Positions 51,607-60,342 of a stretch of 64,000 bases of DNA are shown piece by piece (positions within the stretch are counted from its first letter, which is position 1; every line of letters starts with the position of its first letter). Under the pieces are notes generated by a model. It was not told where the DNA came from. It was given only the letters and a program-made list of their open reading frames with translations, and made no database searches. Made by a program: the position numbers and the translations under genes. The DNA is from Acidicapsa acidisoli (GTDB taxonomy: Bacteria > Acidobacteriota > Terriglobia > Terriglobales > Acidobacteriaceae), in NCBI RefSeq assembly GCF_025685625.1, contig NZ_JAGSYI010000002.1:1550001-1614000 (forward strand). The letters are read 5' to 3'.

Positions 51607-52434
51607 ATGTTCAAAAAACTGCAGGTCTTAGCAGTTCTGTTGTGCACGGTCTCCTATTCGACTGCCGGGACAGTTTCGATTGGAACTGCCAGCGCTCGTG
51701 GAGACATTCGCGTAGACAACTATCTCGTCAAGAGTAATACAACGCTCTTTGACGGATCGGTAGTGGAAACCGGACAGGCTACCGCGGATCTGCGCCTCGA
51801 CAAAGACACCCGGATTACGATGTCAACAAATTCACTCGCTACCTTATACAGAGATCATCTGGTGCTGCAGCGAGGAAAAGGCGAACTGGCAGGCCCCACT
51901 TCGTTTCAGTTTGAGGTAAACGGCCTGCATGTAGTTCCGAGTGAGCCGGATTCGCGGGGCGTGGTGTCATTGACGACGGGAAACACCGTCCAAGTCGCGG
52001 CGTTGAATGGTAGTTTTGGGGTTAGTAACGATCACGGCGTCCTCTTGGCGAGAGTTCACTCGGGCTCACTGGTCTCCTTCGCGAAGCAAGCGGCCGAAAA
52101 CGTACAGGCAGTCACTGATATGCCTGGCATGGTCAGCTACGAAAATGGCCATTACTACATCACTAGTAGTGAAGATGTTACATATGAGATCACTGGCAAA
52201 GCCCTCAAGAGGTATGTAGGAACCAAAGTTGTGATTTCCGGAGTATTGCGGGGTGAAGCGACCAAAGGGGAAAAATCTGTTCCCGTGATCGATCTGAAAT
52301 CAATTGAGCTTAACGGTGGCGAGATGGCTCTGGGCACGATTATCCTCATTGGCGGTGTAACTGTTGCGGCCGCCGCAGGGATCGCAGTCTGGGTTTACGA
52401 AGCGAACCAATCCCCAACTCCAGCAAGTCGCTAA
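51607..52434 (+). CDS. FecR-like domain protein, exported
   Basis: About 275 aa. Start at 51607 because GGGGAGG lies six bases upstream. Signal peptide (LQVLAVLLCTVSYSTAG), then a FecR-like beta domain (about 25-175; typical segments GDIRVDNYLVKSNTTLFDGSVVETG in order, with TADLRLDKDTRITMS), an unassigned middle part and one C-terminal transmembrane helix (LGTIILIGGVTVAAAAGIAVW). In this family outside siderophore signalling, FecR-like proteins occur in polysaccharide export loci, possibly as envelope scaffold or sensor. No anti-sigma N-terminal segment or ECF sigma gene is adjacent, so classical FecR signalling is unlikely. It stands just upstream of the export genes. Confidence 0.8.
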   Translation: MFKKLQVLAVLLCTVSYSTAGTVSIGTASARGDIRVDNYLVKSNTTLFDGSVVETGQATADLRLDKDTRITMSTNSLATLYRDHLVLQRGKGELAGPTSFQFEVNGLHVVPSEPDSRGVVSLTTGNTVQVAALNGSFGVSNDHGVLLARVHSGSLVSFAKQAAENVQAVTDMPGMVSYENGHYYITSSEDVTYEITGKALKRYVGTKVVISGVLRGEATKGEKSVPVIDLKSIELNGGEMALGTIILIGGVTVAAAAGIAVWVYEANQSPTPASR

Positions 52435-52991
52435 CCTAACGTTGGCGACGCAAGACGCTATAACTCTGTCACGTAAACCAGCTTCGTATCATGATCGCTC
52501 TTTACTCCGGGCAAGCGAAATCCATGCTCCAGCGCGTCCACGAGGGATGATAGATTCCCCATCTCTCGCTCTGGCTTCAGCGTCTCACCATCCATGGAAC
52601 GCATCTCTCTTGCACGCTAACTTCGCTTATCCGCTTTCGGCGTATGGTGTCATACAAGTGGCATATTATGTCTTACGCAATTTCTTGCACATGCGTGATA
52701 TGGTTTGTGTGAAAAACAACTGTACTTTGTCCGTGCGCTACATCGCACTTCGCTGTAAGTCAGCCCCGGATGAAATACTTCCATCGCTAAATAGCCTGCA
52801 CACTTGATCTGCCTTGGATTCTCCCGAATGCCTGGGACAGACGGGGGCGAAGCCCGGTCAAAATTCGCTACCGGCTGTGGATATCTGGTCGGGCGTAGCC
52901 ACGACAATATCATCTCCTTTCATCGTCGACTGCTCACTGTCCGTGAGTAACTAGAGTGGTCGGCAGCCTCTGAACAATAACTGACTCTGGT
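52435..52991. other. 557-base intergenic region before export genes
   Basis: No gene supported. At its right end TGAAC (52971), TGACT (52982) and TGACA (52993) are 11 bp apart, but the last overlaps the start codon at 52992, so this is only a weak candidate for the direct-repeat operator. An 8-bp stem with one G-U pair (52428-52435 with 52441-52448) overlaps the stop codon of the FecR-like gene and might terminate it. Confidence 0.4.
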
Positions 52992-53264
52992 ATGACAGTT
53001 CTGAAACCGCGGTCACGCATGATAAGTGTCCGGCTGTCCGAAGAGGAGTATTCGGCGCTTAGGCGGCTTTGTTCCGATACTGGAGCGCGGAGCGTTTCAG
53101 ATCTTACTCGTGACGCCATGCGTGCGTTGCTAAATCGTCCGCAACCAGGAGATGAGGGAGACATAGATATGGCAGAATTTCGCGCACAAATGAGAAGCCT
53201 CGACATTAAGGTAGAACGACTGGCTGCGGAGATCACAACGATCAAGACGGACAGTGGCCATTAG
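52992..53264 (+). CDS. ribbon-helix-helix protein with coiled-coil tail
   Basis: 90 aa. Residues 10-48 follow the CopG/MetJ ribbon-helix-helix pattern: a beta strand (MISVRLSEEEYSALRRL) and two helices (SVSDLTRDAMRALL), which dimerises to bind DNA in the major groove. The tail (AEFRAQMRSLDIKVERLAAEI) is a heptad-type coiled coil. An internal ATG at 53019 would start right at the strand. No toxin gene is adjacent, so it is not an obvious antitoxin. Placed 73 bases before the OPX gene and transcribed in the same direction, it may regulate the exopolysaccharide operon. Confidence 0.8.
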   Translation: MTVLKPRSRMISVRLSEEEYSALRRLCSDTGARSVSDLTRDAMRALLNRPQPGDEGDIDMAEFRAQMRSLDIKVERLAAEITTIKTDSGH

Positions 53265-53336
53265 ACAAATTTGTCAAGGTCCCATCGAGTTTCTTGAATG
53301 GTTCGTGTGCCGCAAACCGGCATCCGGGAGCCGCTT

Positions 53337-54314
53337 ATGAGATATTCTCTCCTCTTGCTTTTCGCCTTTACCTTCACCGCTTTGGTCTCCGCACAACAGC
53401 AACCAACTGCTGGCCACGTAGGCGCTGGGGCTAGTTCTCTCAGCGAGGACTCCAATCTTCCAGTAGAGAAGATTGGCAACAATGACCTGATTGGCATCAC
53501 TGTTTATGATGAACCCGAGTTGACACGCACTGTCCGCGTTGGTTCCGACGGCGAGATCAGGTTACCGATGTTGCAGCGCCATATCCAGGCCGCCGGCATT
53601 TATCCTGCAGAACTTGAAGCTGCAATTACGAATGCCCTTGTAGAGGAGAATGTCCTTGTAGAACCCATTGTGACCGTGTCGGTAATTGAGTATCGCAGCC
53701 GGCCAATCACCATTGCGGGAGCGGTGAAGAATCCGGCGACATTTCAAGCCATCGGCACCGTGACCCTGCTTGATGCCATTTCAAGAGCAGGAGGACTTAC
53801 CGATAATGCTGGTTCGGAAATACTGGTGAGCCATCCTGCAGGGAAAGGGGACGACAAATCGCCCATCCTGACTGAGCGCGTTTCAGTAGCCTCCCTGTAT
53901 CGTGCCGAAGATCCAGCATCGAACTTAACCCTGCAGGGCGGAGATAACGTTCGTGTTCCCGAGGCCGGCCGAGTCTTCGTCGCGGGCAACGTTAAGAAGC
54001 CAGGCGCGTTCTACATCACGGATGGCTCCGAAAGCAGCGTGATGAAGGCGCTGGCTCTTTCAGAAGGTTTGGATAGTTTCGCATCTCATAAGGCATATAT
54101 CTACCGTGTTGAAGGCGGCAGCGGCGGCAGGAACGAAATACCCATAGAACTGAAGAAGATTTTGAATCGCAAGTCACCGGACGTACCGCTGTTGGCAAAC
54201 GACATCCTTTACATCCCAAATGCGACCGGCACGCAGGCCAGTCTTAAGGTCTTGCAAACAAGCGTCGGTCTCGCTGCCGGCTTCGGCACCGCACTGCTCT
54301 ATCTATCCCGATAG
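53337..54314 (+). CDS. wza: polysaccharide export outer-membrane protein (OPX, Wza-like)
   Basis: About 325 aa. Start at 53337 (MRYSLL) because GGGAG lies six bases before; the frame is open from 53298. Signal peptide (LLLLFAFTFTALVSAQ) without a lipobox Cys. The Poly_export domain follows (about 45-120, LIGITVYDEPELTRTVRVGSDGEIRLP), then two SLBB-type ligand-binding domains (about 125-200 and 215-290), and a hydrophobic C-terminal helix (VGLAAGFGTALLYL). It forms the periplasmic/outer-membrane channel for the polymer made by the Wzy-type system. It precedes the co-polymerase/kinase by 18 bases, the normal Wza-Wzc pair. Confidence 0.93.
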   Translation: MRYSLLLLFAFTFTALVSAQQQPTAGHVGAGASSLSEDSNLPVEKIGNNDLIGITVYDEPELTRTVRVGSDGEIRLPMLQRHIQAAGIYPAELEAAITNALVEENVLVEPIVTVSVIEYRSRPITIAGAVKNPATFQAIGTVTLLDAISRAGGLTDNAGSEILVSHPAGKGDDKSPILTERVSVASLYRAEDPASNLTLQGGDNVRVPEAGRVFVAGNVKKPGAFYITDGSESSVMKALALSEGLDSFASHKAYIYRVEGGSGGRNEIPIELKKILNRKSPDVPLLANDILYIPNATGTQASLKVLQTSVGLAAGFGTALLYLSR

Positions 54315-54332
54315 GTTCTTCGAAGGGTATCC

Positions 54333-56576
54333 ATGCCTGATCAAGCGCGCCTGGCGGAAATAATACCTCCAGAACAGTCCCAAAATCTCTCCGCAGTATC
54401 CTCTTACCCGCCGATTGCTTCTCGGCAGGAATTTGAACCGGAGACGCCTGCAGTTCCCTTGACGCACTACCTGTGGATTCTTCGCAGGCATCGCTGGAGG
54501 ATCGCCGCATTCGTTGCGACCTGCATCCTTGCTACCGCTGTAGTCTCCGCGCGGTTGCAACCGATCTATGAGTCGACAACAACGGTGGACATCGACCGCA
54601 AGGCTCCATCCGAAGTTGTTGGGCAGGACTCGACACGCGTGGGCGCCGACGACACCGAAGCATTCCTGATGACGCAGATCAAGCTCATTCAATCAGACTC
54701 AGTGCTGCGCCCGGTGGCGGAGCAGTACCATCTGCTGAATCTCGAAGGCCGGTACTCCCACGAAAATCCGAAGAAAGCCCAGGAATTAGCAGCGGCGCCG
54801 GTTTCCCTAAAGCGGCTTAAAGTGAGCCGTCCGACTGGAACCTATCTTCTTCTCATCAGCTATCGAGCCACGGACCCGCGCCTTGCCGCAGACGTCTCCA
54901 ATGCAATTGCGAACTCCTATCTCGCTCACACATACAACATTCAGATTCGGTCCTCTGCCAGCTTGTCGTCATTCATGGAAAAACAACTCGATGAACTGAA
55001 GGCAAAGATGGAGCAGTCCAGTCATGCGCTTGCACAGTTTGAGAAAGATCTGGATGTCATCAACCCGGAAGAGAAAACGAACATTCTCTCGGCGCGGCTC
55101 CTGCAATTAAACACGGAGTACACCAATGCGCAGGCGCAAAGAGTCGGCAAGGAAGCCGCATGGAACGCCATAAGATCCGGGTCAGTGGAAGCTGCTCAGG
55201 TATCGTCGCAAGGGGAATCGCTTGCAAAACTAAGCGATACTCTCAATCAGGCACGCCAACGCTTCGCGCTCGTCAAGGCGACCTACGGCACCACCCATCC
55301 TGAGTACCGCAAAGCTGCTTCTGAACTAGCCGAAGTAGAGAAACAGTTCGAAGACACGCGAAACAATATCGTCGAGAGAATAGCGGTGGAGTATCGTCAA
55401 GCGCTGAATCGCGAACAAATGCTCCAAAAGACCGTTACCGACACAAAGGCTGAATGGGATCGTCTCAACTCCCGTTCGTTTGAGTATCAACAGTTGAAGC
55501 GCGAGGCGGAAGCCGACAAGAACTTGTACGACGAACTTATTCGGAAAATTCGCGAATCGGATATAAATGCCGGCTTTCAGAATAACAACATCAGCATTGC
55601 CGATACTGCGCGGCCGCCACTGCATCCTGTGTTTCCCGACATGACGCTGAATCTCCTGATGGCCCTTCTCGCTTCGACTCTACTTGCGATCGGAGCTGCG
55701 GTGCTGCTGGATTCCATCGACACGACGCTTCGCGATCCTCAGGAGGCAAGCCGGTTTCTCGGCGTGGACGTCATTGGGACGCTGCCCGTTGACCGCGTCG
55801 CCGCTCAACTTCCGAGACCGGCCGTCCCCATACGGACTGAGGCTTTGATTCCGAAAGTTGTTCCAGGTCGCAATCGAAACGGCTACTACAAGACGACCTC
55901 GGACTTTGAAGAGGCTGTTCGAACCTTGCGCAATACCATTCTACTGTCCGACTTCGAAGGAAGGCTCCGTTCGATCGTCCTCACAAGTGCGACCCCCTCC
56001 GAGGGCAAGACAACTATGGCAGTCCACCTTGCGATTGCGAATGCCGATCAGGGTAAGAAGACGCTGCTTGTAGATGCCGACCTGCGGCGCCCCAGCCTTC
56101 ATGCCAAATTCGGGCTTGCTCCGCGAGAGGGTCTTTCCAATGTGTTAACAGGGGAAATGGCATGGCGAGATGCAGTTGTTACGATTGAAGGCAAGCCCAA
56201 CCTGACTCTGTTTCCTGCCGGGCCCGGCTCCCATCGCGCCGCCGATCTCATCGGCCCAAGGCTCTCGTCTTTGCTGGATGAGTTTGCGAAGGAATACGAC
56301 CTGGTGATCCTGGATTCACCGCCACTGCTGGGCTTTGCGGAGTGCCTCCAAATGGCCACCGCAGCCGACGGAGTGCTCATTGTCGCAAGAGCGGGTGAAA
56401 CCAGGCGTAAAGCCGTGGCCGCCGTGGTCTCAGTATTGCATCGGCTACGCTCCAATATTATTGGCGTGGTTCTTAATCAGGTGAGCCAAAGCACATCTTC
56501 CGATGGTTACTCCTACTATGGCTATTACCGCTATGGCCACTATCGTTACGGGCAAACCGAGAAATCGGAAGTATGA
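54333..56576 (+). CDS. wzc: polysaccharide co-polymerase with BY-kinase domain (Wzc-like)
   Basis: 747-aa inner-membrane protein that sets chain length and couples polymerisation to export. Wzz domain with first transmembrane helix near residues 55-75 (IAAFVATCILATAVVSARL), long periplasmic coiled coil (about 180-420), second helix near 435-455 (LNLLMALLASTLLAIGAAVLL), then a bacterial tyrosine kinase. The kinase has Walker A with SEGKTT near residue 555, Walker A' VDADLRRPS near 580 and Walker B VILDSPPL near 657. The last 20 or so residues carry eight Tyr (YYGYYRYGHYRYG), the autophosphorylation cluster whose cyclic phosphorylation controls oligomer assembly. Kinase and co-polymerase are in one chain, as in proteobacterial Wzc. 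ATGA overlap with the next gene. Confidence 0.94.
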   Translation: MPDQARLAEIIPPEQSQNLSAVSSYPPIASRQEFEPETPAVPLTHYLWILRRHRWRIAAFVATCILATAVVSARLQPIYESTTTVDIDRKAPSEVVGQDSTRVGADDTEAFLMTQIKLIQSDSVLRPVAEQYHLLNLEGRYSHENPKKAQELAAAPVSLKRLKVSRPTGTYLLLISYRATDPRLAADVSNAIANSYLAHTYNIQIRSSASLSSFMEKQLDELKAKMEQSSHALAQFEKDLDVINPEEKTNILSARLLQLNTEYTNAQAQRVGKEAAWNAIRSGSVEAAQVSSQGESLAKLSDTLNQARQRFALVKATYGTTHPEYRKAASELAEVEKQFEDTRNNIVERIAVEYRQALNREQMLQKTVTDTKAEWDRLNSRSFEYQQLKREAEADKNLYDELIRKIRESDINAGFQNNNISIADTARPPLHPVFPDMTLNLLMALLASTLLAIGAAVLLDSIDTTLRDPQEASRFLGVDVIGTLPVDRVAAQLPRPAVPIRTEALIPKVVPGRNRNGYYKTTSDFEEAVRTLRNTILLSDFEGRLRSIVLTSATPSEGKTTMAVHLAIANADQGKKTLLVDADLRRPSLHAKFGLAPREGLSNVLTGEMAWRDAVVTIEGKPNLTLFPAGPGSHRAADLIGPRLSSLLDEFAKEYDLVILDSPPLLGFAECLQMATAADGVLIVARAGETRRKAVAAVVSVLHRLRSNIIGVVLNQVSQSTSSDGYSYYGYYRYGHYRYGQTEKSEV

Positions 56577-57823
56577 CCGGGTCCACGCCCTCGCCAAGCG
56601 AAACGGCAAATCCAAACGACGATAGCGTTGTGTGTCGCTCAGGCAGCGAGACCTTTCCTTCTTTTGAAGCACAGACTCATTACACTCTGGGAGATTCTGC
56701 AACATCATGGCAGCGATGCCAGGTGACTCAAGATCTCCCGAACCTTGATTTTTTGCGCGCAGTTGCAGTCGGACTCGTCTTTGCAGAGCACATGATGAAT
56801 GTGATGAAGATCCGGGGCCTCGGCGATATAGGGCACTTCGGCGTCCTTCTATTCTTCGTCCACACATCCCTTGTGCTGATGTTGTCCATTGAGCGTCTCG
56901 GCCTTTCTGGCCAAAAGCTATTCACCACATTCATGGTTCGAAGGATATTTCGAATTTATCCACTGAGTATTTTCATCATTCTGTTGTTTATAAGCTTCAG
57001 TATCCCTTCCGTACCCTGGGCGGGGAGATTTGTGCAGCCGGGCTGGCAAGAACTTATTTCCAACTTTCTGCTCGTTCAAAACATCACACAAAGCAGGTCA
57101 ATCAACTGCGTTCTCTGGTCATTGCCTTTTGAAGTGCAGATGTATGTTGTTCTGCCGCTCATTTACTCGTGGACGCGCCATTTCCCATCTCTACTCAATA
57201 TTTTTGTGATATGGCTTGCAGGCGTTGGTGCTGCCGGCCTCGAGTATGTTCTGCGAAGCGGCAAGTGCGACCCCGATTTTCTGCTCCTTCGTTATTTTCC
57301 TTGCTTCCTGGCAGGCGTCTTTGCATGGAGGCTCATGGCGAACCGGACGAAATCGCTTCCAGGGGGCCTTTGGGTATTTGTTCTCATGTTCCTTGTCGCG
57401 CTTTACCGATTGGTAGATGCGCTACGAGTTTATGGCCCGAACTTGTTTGTCCCTCTGAGTGGCGCGCTCAGAAATGATCACCGGATCTGGTGGCCACCAT
57501 ACCTTGACCTCGCAAGCGATTGGGTATTTTGCTGTCTGAGTGGAATCGCAATTCCTCTCTTCGCGAACATCTCAAATGACCGGCTGAACAAACTTAGTAA
57601 GAAGATCGCCCAATATTCCTACGGCATCTACGTGTGTCACATTCCCATCCTTTGGCTTTGTTTCATAAGACTGCATCTCGGATATTTGGCTGCCAGCGCA
57701 ATCCTATCCATCTTCCTGACGGCGCTCGTTTCGTTTGCCCTCTACCACTGCATCGAGGATCCCGCCATTCGATTTGGAAAGCTTCTCACCACGCGGTTAA
57801 CCGATGGCATTGCTCTCGCATGA
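56573..57823 (+). CDS. acyltransferase 3 family membrane protein
   Basis: 416-aa polytopic protein of the acyltransferase-3/OatA/NodX type, which moves acetyl or other acyl groups onto sugars across or at the membrane. Seen: a 60-residue soluble N-tail, then LDFLRAVAVGLVFAEHMMN with the conserved Asp, Arg and catalytic-type His, about ten hydrophobic helices, SRSINCVLWSLPFEVQMYVV (the W-S-L-x-x-E-x-x-x-Y pattern of the family), and YSYGIYVCHIPIL near the end. The ATG overlaps the co-polymerase stop as ATGA. Likely acetylates the repeat unit of the exopolysaccharide. Confidence 0.9.
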   Translation: MTGSTPSPSETANPNDDSVVCRSGSETFPSFEAQTHYTLGDSATSWQRCQVTQDLPNLDFLRAVAVGLVFAEHMMNVMKIRGLGDIGHFGVLLFFVHTSLVLMLSIERLGLSGQKLFTTFMVRRIFRIYPLSIFIILLFISFSIPSVPWAGRFVQPGWQELISNFLLVQNITQSRSINCVLWSLPFEVQMYVVLPLIYSWTRHFPSLLNIFVIWLAGVGAAGLEYVLRSGKCDPDFLLLRYFPCFLAGVFAWRLMANRTKSLPGGLWVFVLMFLVALYRLVDALRVYGPNLFVPLSGALRNDHRIWWPPYLDLASDWVFCCLSGIAIPLFANISNDRLNKLSKKIAQYSYGIYVCHIPILWLCFIRLHLGYLAASAILSIFLTALVSFALYHCIEDPAIRFGKLLTTRLTDGIALA

Positions 57824-57833
57824 GGCTCATTTC

Positions 57834-58703
57834 ATGAATACCCACGAGCCTCAACTTTCTCCGAGTGCAGAACCGTTTGTTCACGTACTCGGTTCGCGCG
57901 TTCATCTCATCTCTGTTGAGCGTACAGTCGATCACATCGAACACTGGATCGGGATGCGGGATCAACGTTGCCGTCAGGTAATCGTGACTGGTTTCCATGG
58001 GCTGCTGGAAGCTCACAAGAGTTCCCGCATCAGGTCGATTCTCAATGAAGCAGAGCTTTGGGTGCCGGACGGGATCGCTCCAGTCTGGCTGGCCAGGATG
58101 CGTGGACACCGCAATGCGGTCCGGGCGCCGGGCGCCGAAATCATGCTGGAGTTTCTTAGGCGTGCGGCGCAAAGGAACTTGAGCAGCTTCTTTTATGGCG
58201 ATACAGAACAGACTCTTGCCGCGCTGTGCGAGTCGGTGGCCCGTCACTACCCGGGCCATAGGATTGTCGGCAGCTATTCTCCGCCATTCCGCCCGCTCGC
58301 GCCATCTGAGGATGCCGCAATCCTCGACCGGATCAATGCAGCCCGGCCGGATGTTCTTTGGGTCGCATTGGGAATGCCGAAGCAGGATATCTGGATCCAT
58401 GACAGGCTCAAGAAACTCAACATATCGGCCGCGATCGGCGTTGGAGCCGCGTTCGCTTTCGTCGCCGGGACCGTTCCTCGCTGCCCCGAGTGGATGGGCC
58501 GTGCAGGGTTTGAATGGGTCTTCCGCTTTCTCAAGGAACCTAAAAAGCTTTGGCGTCGGGACCTGCTGGACGGCCCCCAATTCCTCTTTCACGCGGGATT
58601 GGAAATCATCCGGAGTGGACCGCAAATGACACAACGGCAATTACTGCAAAGTGATCCGCGCGGAGCCAATTTGCACACCCTGGAGAACCGATCAGTCAAG
58701 TGA
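57834..58703 (+). CDS. WecG/TagA/CpsF-family glycosyltransferase (second copy)
   Basis: About 289-aa GT26 transferase that adds a sugar to a lipid-linked intermediate of the polysaccharide. Start at 57834 (MNTHEP) because GAGG precedes by eight bases; an in-frame ATG at 57804 would overlap the acyltransferase end. Motifs: VIVTGFHGLLEAHK, WVPDGIAPVWLARMRG with the conserved Asp, DVLWVALGMPKQDIW, and GVGAAFAFVAGTVPRCPEWM, then the Trp/Arg-rich tail. Clearly related to the protein at 11-838 in all these blocks, though diverged. The last codon and stop overlap the flippase start (GTGA). Confidence 0.93.
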   Translation: MNTHEPQLSPSAEPFVHVLGSRVHLISVERTVDHIEHWIGMRDQRCRQVIVTGFHGLLEAHKSSRIRSILNEAELWVPDGIAPVWLARMRGHRNAVRAPGAEIMLEFLRRAAQRNLSSFFYGDTEQTLAALCESVARHYPGHRIVGSYSPPFRPLAPSEDAAILDRINAARPDVLWVALGMPKQDIWIHDRLKKLNISAAIGVGAAFAFVAGTVPRCPEWMGRAGFEWVFRFLKEPKKLWRRDLLDGPQFLFHAGLEIIRSGPQMTQRQLLQSDPRGANLHTLENRSVK

Positions 58704-60331
58704 AACGTGCCGGAGTCATTGCGCGCCTGCTCCACGGAACGGGTGCGGGAGCCGTCGCATATGGTCTGGGGATTGTCAGCAATCTGCTTCTCCTGCCGCT
58801 GTATCTGCGCCTGTGGTCTGTTGCAGCGTATGGAGAGTGGATGGCTCTTTACTCCGTGGTGAATTATCTGGCCAACCTCGACTTTGGAGTGACAACGGCC
58901 GCAATCAATGCTGCGACGATGGCATACGCAGCGAAGGACTGGGACACTTTCAAGCGCGTACAGGGCACGGCATGGACCACTTCTCTGTTGATCGCAGGAC
59001 TCGGCGGTGTTCTCGTCATCACCTCTTCCCTTTTCTACTTCCGCGTCAACCGATGGCTCGGCCTGACTGTTCTGAGTCAGCGCGACGCCCGCCTGGTCTT
59101 CTGCGGCCTGGCTGTCTCACTCCTCGCCAATATCCCGGGACGTCAACTGATTGCCGTGTACATCGCAATCGGAGAATTCGCGAAGTACCAGTGGATTTAC
59201 AACGCCTTTGCTCTCCTGACGTGCATCGATACAGCGATTGCATTGAGCATGGGCGCAGGTCCTGTAGCGCTCTCCGTGGTAATCGCGTGCAGCACCCTGT
59301 TCACAATAGTCTTCTCAGCCTGGTTCCTCGACAGGCAGGGCATCGGCTTGCTGCCGCACATCCGGGACTCGGACTGGCGCACGGCCAGGAATCTTGCAGC
59401 GCCGACGAGCCAGTTTGGGCTTTCCATGATTGCAAGCGCACTTACCTTGCAAGGCCCGGTGGTCATACTGAGCCACGCTTTAGGAGGTCCTGCAGTCGCA
59501 CTATTCACCACGACGCGAACTGTCTCGAATGTGGTCCGCGGGACAGTAGTTCTGCTGCGAGCGCCACTGCGCCCCGAACTTGGAGCGGCTTCAGCCCGAC
59601 CCAGCAAGGATTCGTTACGTAGGCTATTTCGAATTGCGGTCGGCATAGACGCGGCCATCTCAATTAGTCTGTCCGCAGTTCTTTGGTCGGGAGGCGCGTG
59701 GCTCATTCAATTCTGGTCGCACGGTCGCATTCACACAGATCCAATGCTTCTACATCTGCTGCTGATCGTCGTCGCTCTGGAGGGCTTTCTCCAGGTCCTG
59801 GCGATATCGGGGACATCGACCAACAGGCTCCAGGCGGTGTCGCTCGGGCAACTTGCAACTGCGATCATTTCTCTCATCCTCGCCATCGCGCTCCTCGGAC
59901 GAATGGGTCCGTCAGCAATCCCTTTCGCAACAATAGTTCCTCTGATTGCGATCATGACACCGCTGGTCGTACGAAATGCGCGAAGCGAGGCGCACCTGAC
60001 GCTTCGGTATGTGGTCGGCCGTCTCCTGCTCCCCTTTCTTTTACTTGCCGCATTCACCATCGCATTTCCCGCGTGGATCACGAGCCTGGGGATAACTCCG
60101 ACATGGCTCGGCGCCGTTATCTCTGCGGTGGGAACCTGCATTTTGGCCTTCTTCACTGCCGGCTCCGTGTTCCTCACATCGGACGACCGAAATGAAGTAC
60201 GCAAGCGTCTTCTGCATCTATTCAGAAAAACCCATCATGGAGTTTTCGCCCGCGAAACGCCAGCTCCATTCTCCCCTGCATTCGAGGATGAACAGAGTAC
60301 TGCCACTCCCGCTCTTTGGCCGAAAGGATAA
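58700..60331 (+). CDS. wzx: polysaccharide flippase (Wzx/MATE-like, MOP superfamily)
   Basis: 543-aa protein with about 14 hydrophobic helices and the Wzx/O-antigen translocase beginning (AVAYGLGIVSNLLLLPLYLRLW followed by SVAAYGEWMALYSVVNYL). It flips lipid-linked repeat units across the inner membrane for polymerisation by the Wzy-type protein. The helix-linker pattern with few charged residues and the cytoplasmic basic tail fit the family. GTG start overlapping the TGA of the upstream transferase. With the OPX, co-polymerase and Wzy-like genes it completes the core of a Wzx/Wzy-dependent system; a priming glycosyltransferase was not seen in the window. Confidence 0.88.
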   Translation: MKRAGVIARLLHGTGAGAVAYGLGIVSNLLLLPLYLRLWSVAAYGEWMALYSVVNYLANLDFGVTTAAINAATMAYAAKDWDTFKRVQGTAWTTSLLIAGLGGVLVITSSLFYFRVNRWLGLTVLSQRDARLVFCGLAVSLLANIPGRQLIAVYIAIGEFAKYQWIYNAFALLTCIDTAIALSMGAGPVALSVVIACSTLFTIVFSAWFLDRQGIGLLPHIRDSDWRTARNLAAPTSQFGLSMIASALTLQGPVVILSHALGGPAVALFTTTRTVSNVVRGTVVLLRAPLRPELGAASARPSKDSLRRLFRIAVGIDAAISISLSAVLWSGGAWLIQFWSHGRIHTDPMLLHLLLIVVALEGFLQVLAISGTSTNRLQAVSLGQLATAIISLILAIALLGRMGPSAIPFATIVPLIAIMTPLVVRNARSEAHLTLRYVVGRLLLPFLLLAAFTIAFPAWITSLGITPTWLGAVISAVGTCILAFFTAGSVFLTSDDRNEVRKRLLHLFRKTHHGVFARETPAPFSPAFEDEQSTATPALWPKG

Positions 60332-60342
60332 CGGTAGCTGAG

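Noticed and set aside
51607-52434. FecR-like protein as part of a sigma/anti-sigma siderophore relay
   Set aside because: No ECF sigma factor or signalling-type TonB receptor is adjacent, and the cytoplasmic anti-sigma segment is missing.
52971-52997. TGAAC/TGACT/TGACA at 11-bp spacing near the ribbon-helix-helix gene
   Set aside because: The last unit overlaps the start codon and the first two are imperfect, so it was not counted with the five boxes.
52992-53264. Ribbon-helix-helix protein as the antitoxin of a toxin-antitoxin pair
   Set aside because: No toxin-like ORF on either side; the next gene is the polysaccharide exporter.
57786-58640. 284-codon minus-strand open frame
   Set aside because: Antisense to the second WecG-type gene, which has all family motifs and overlaps correctly with its neighbours.
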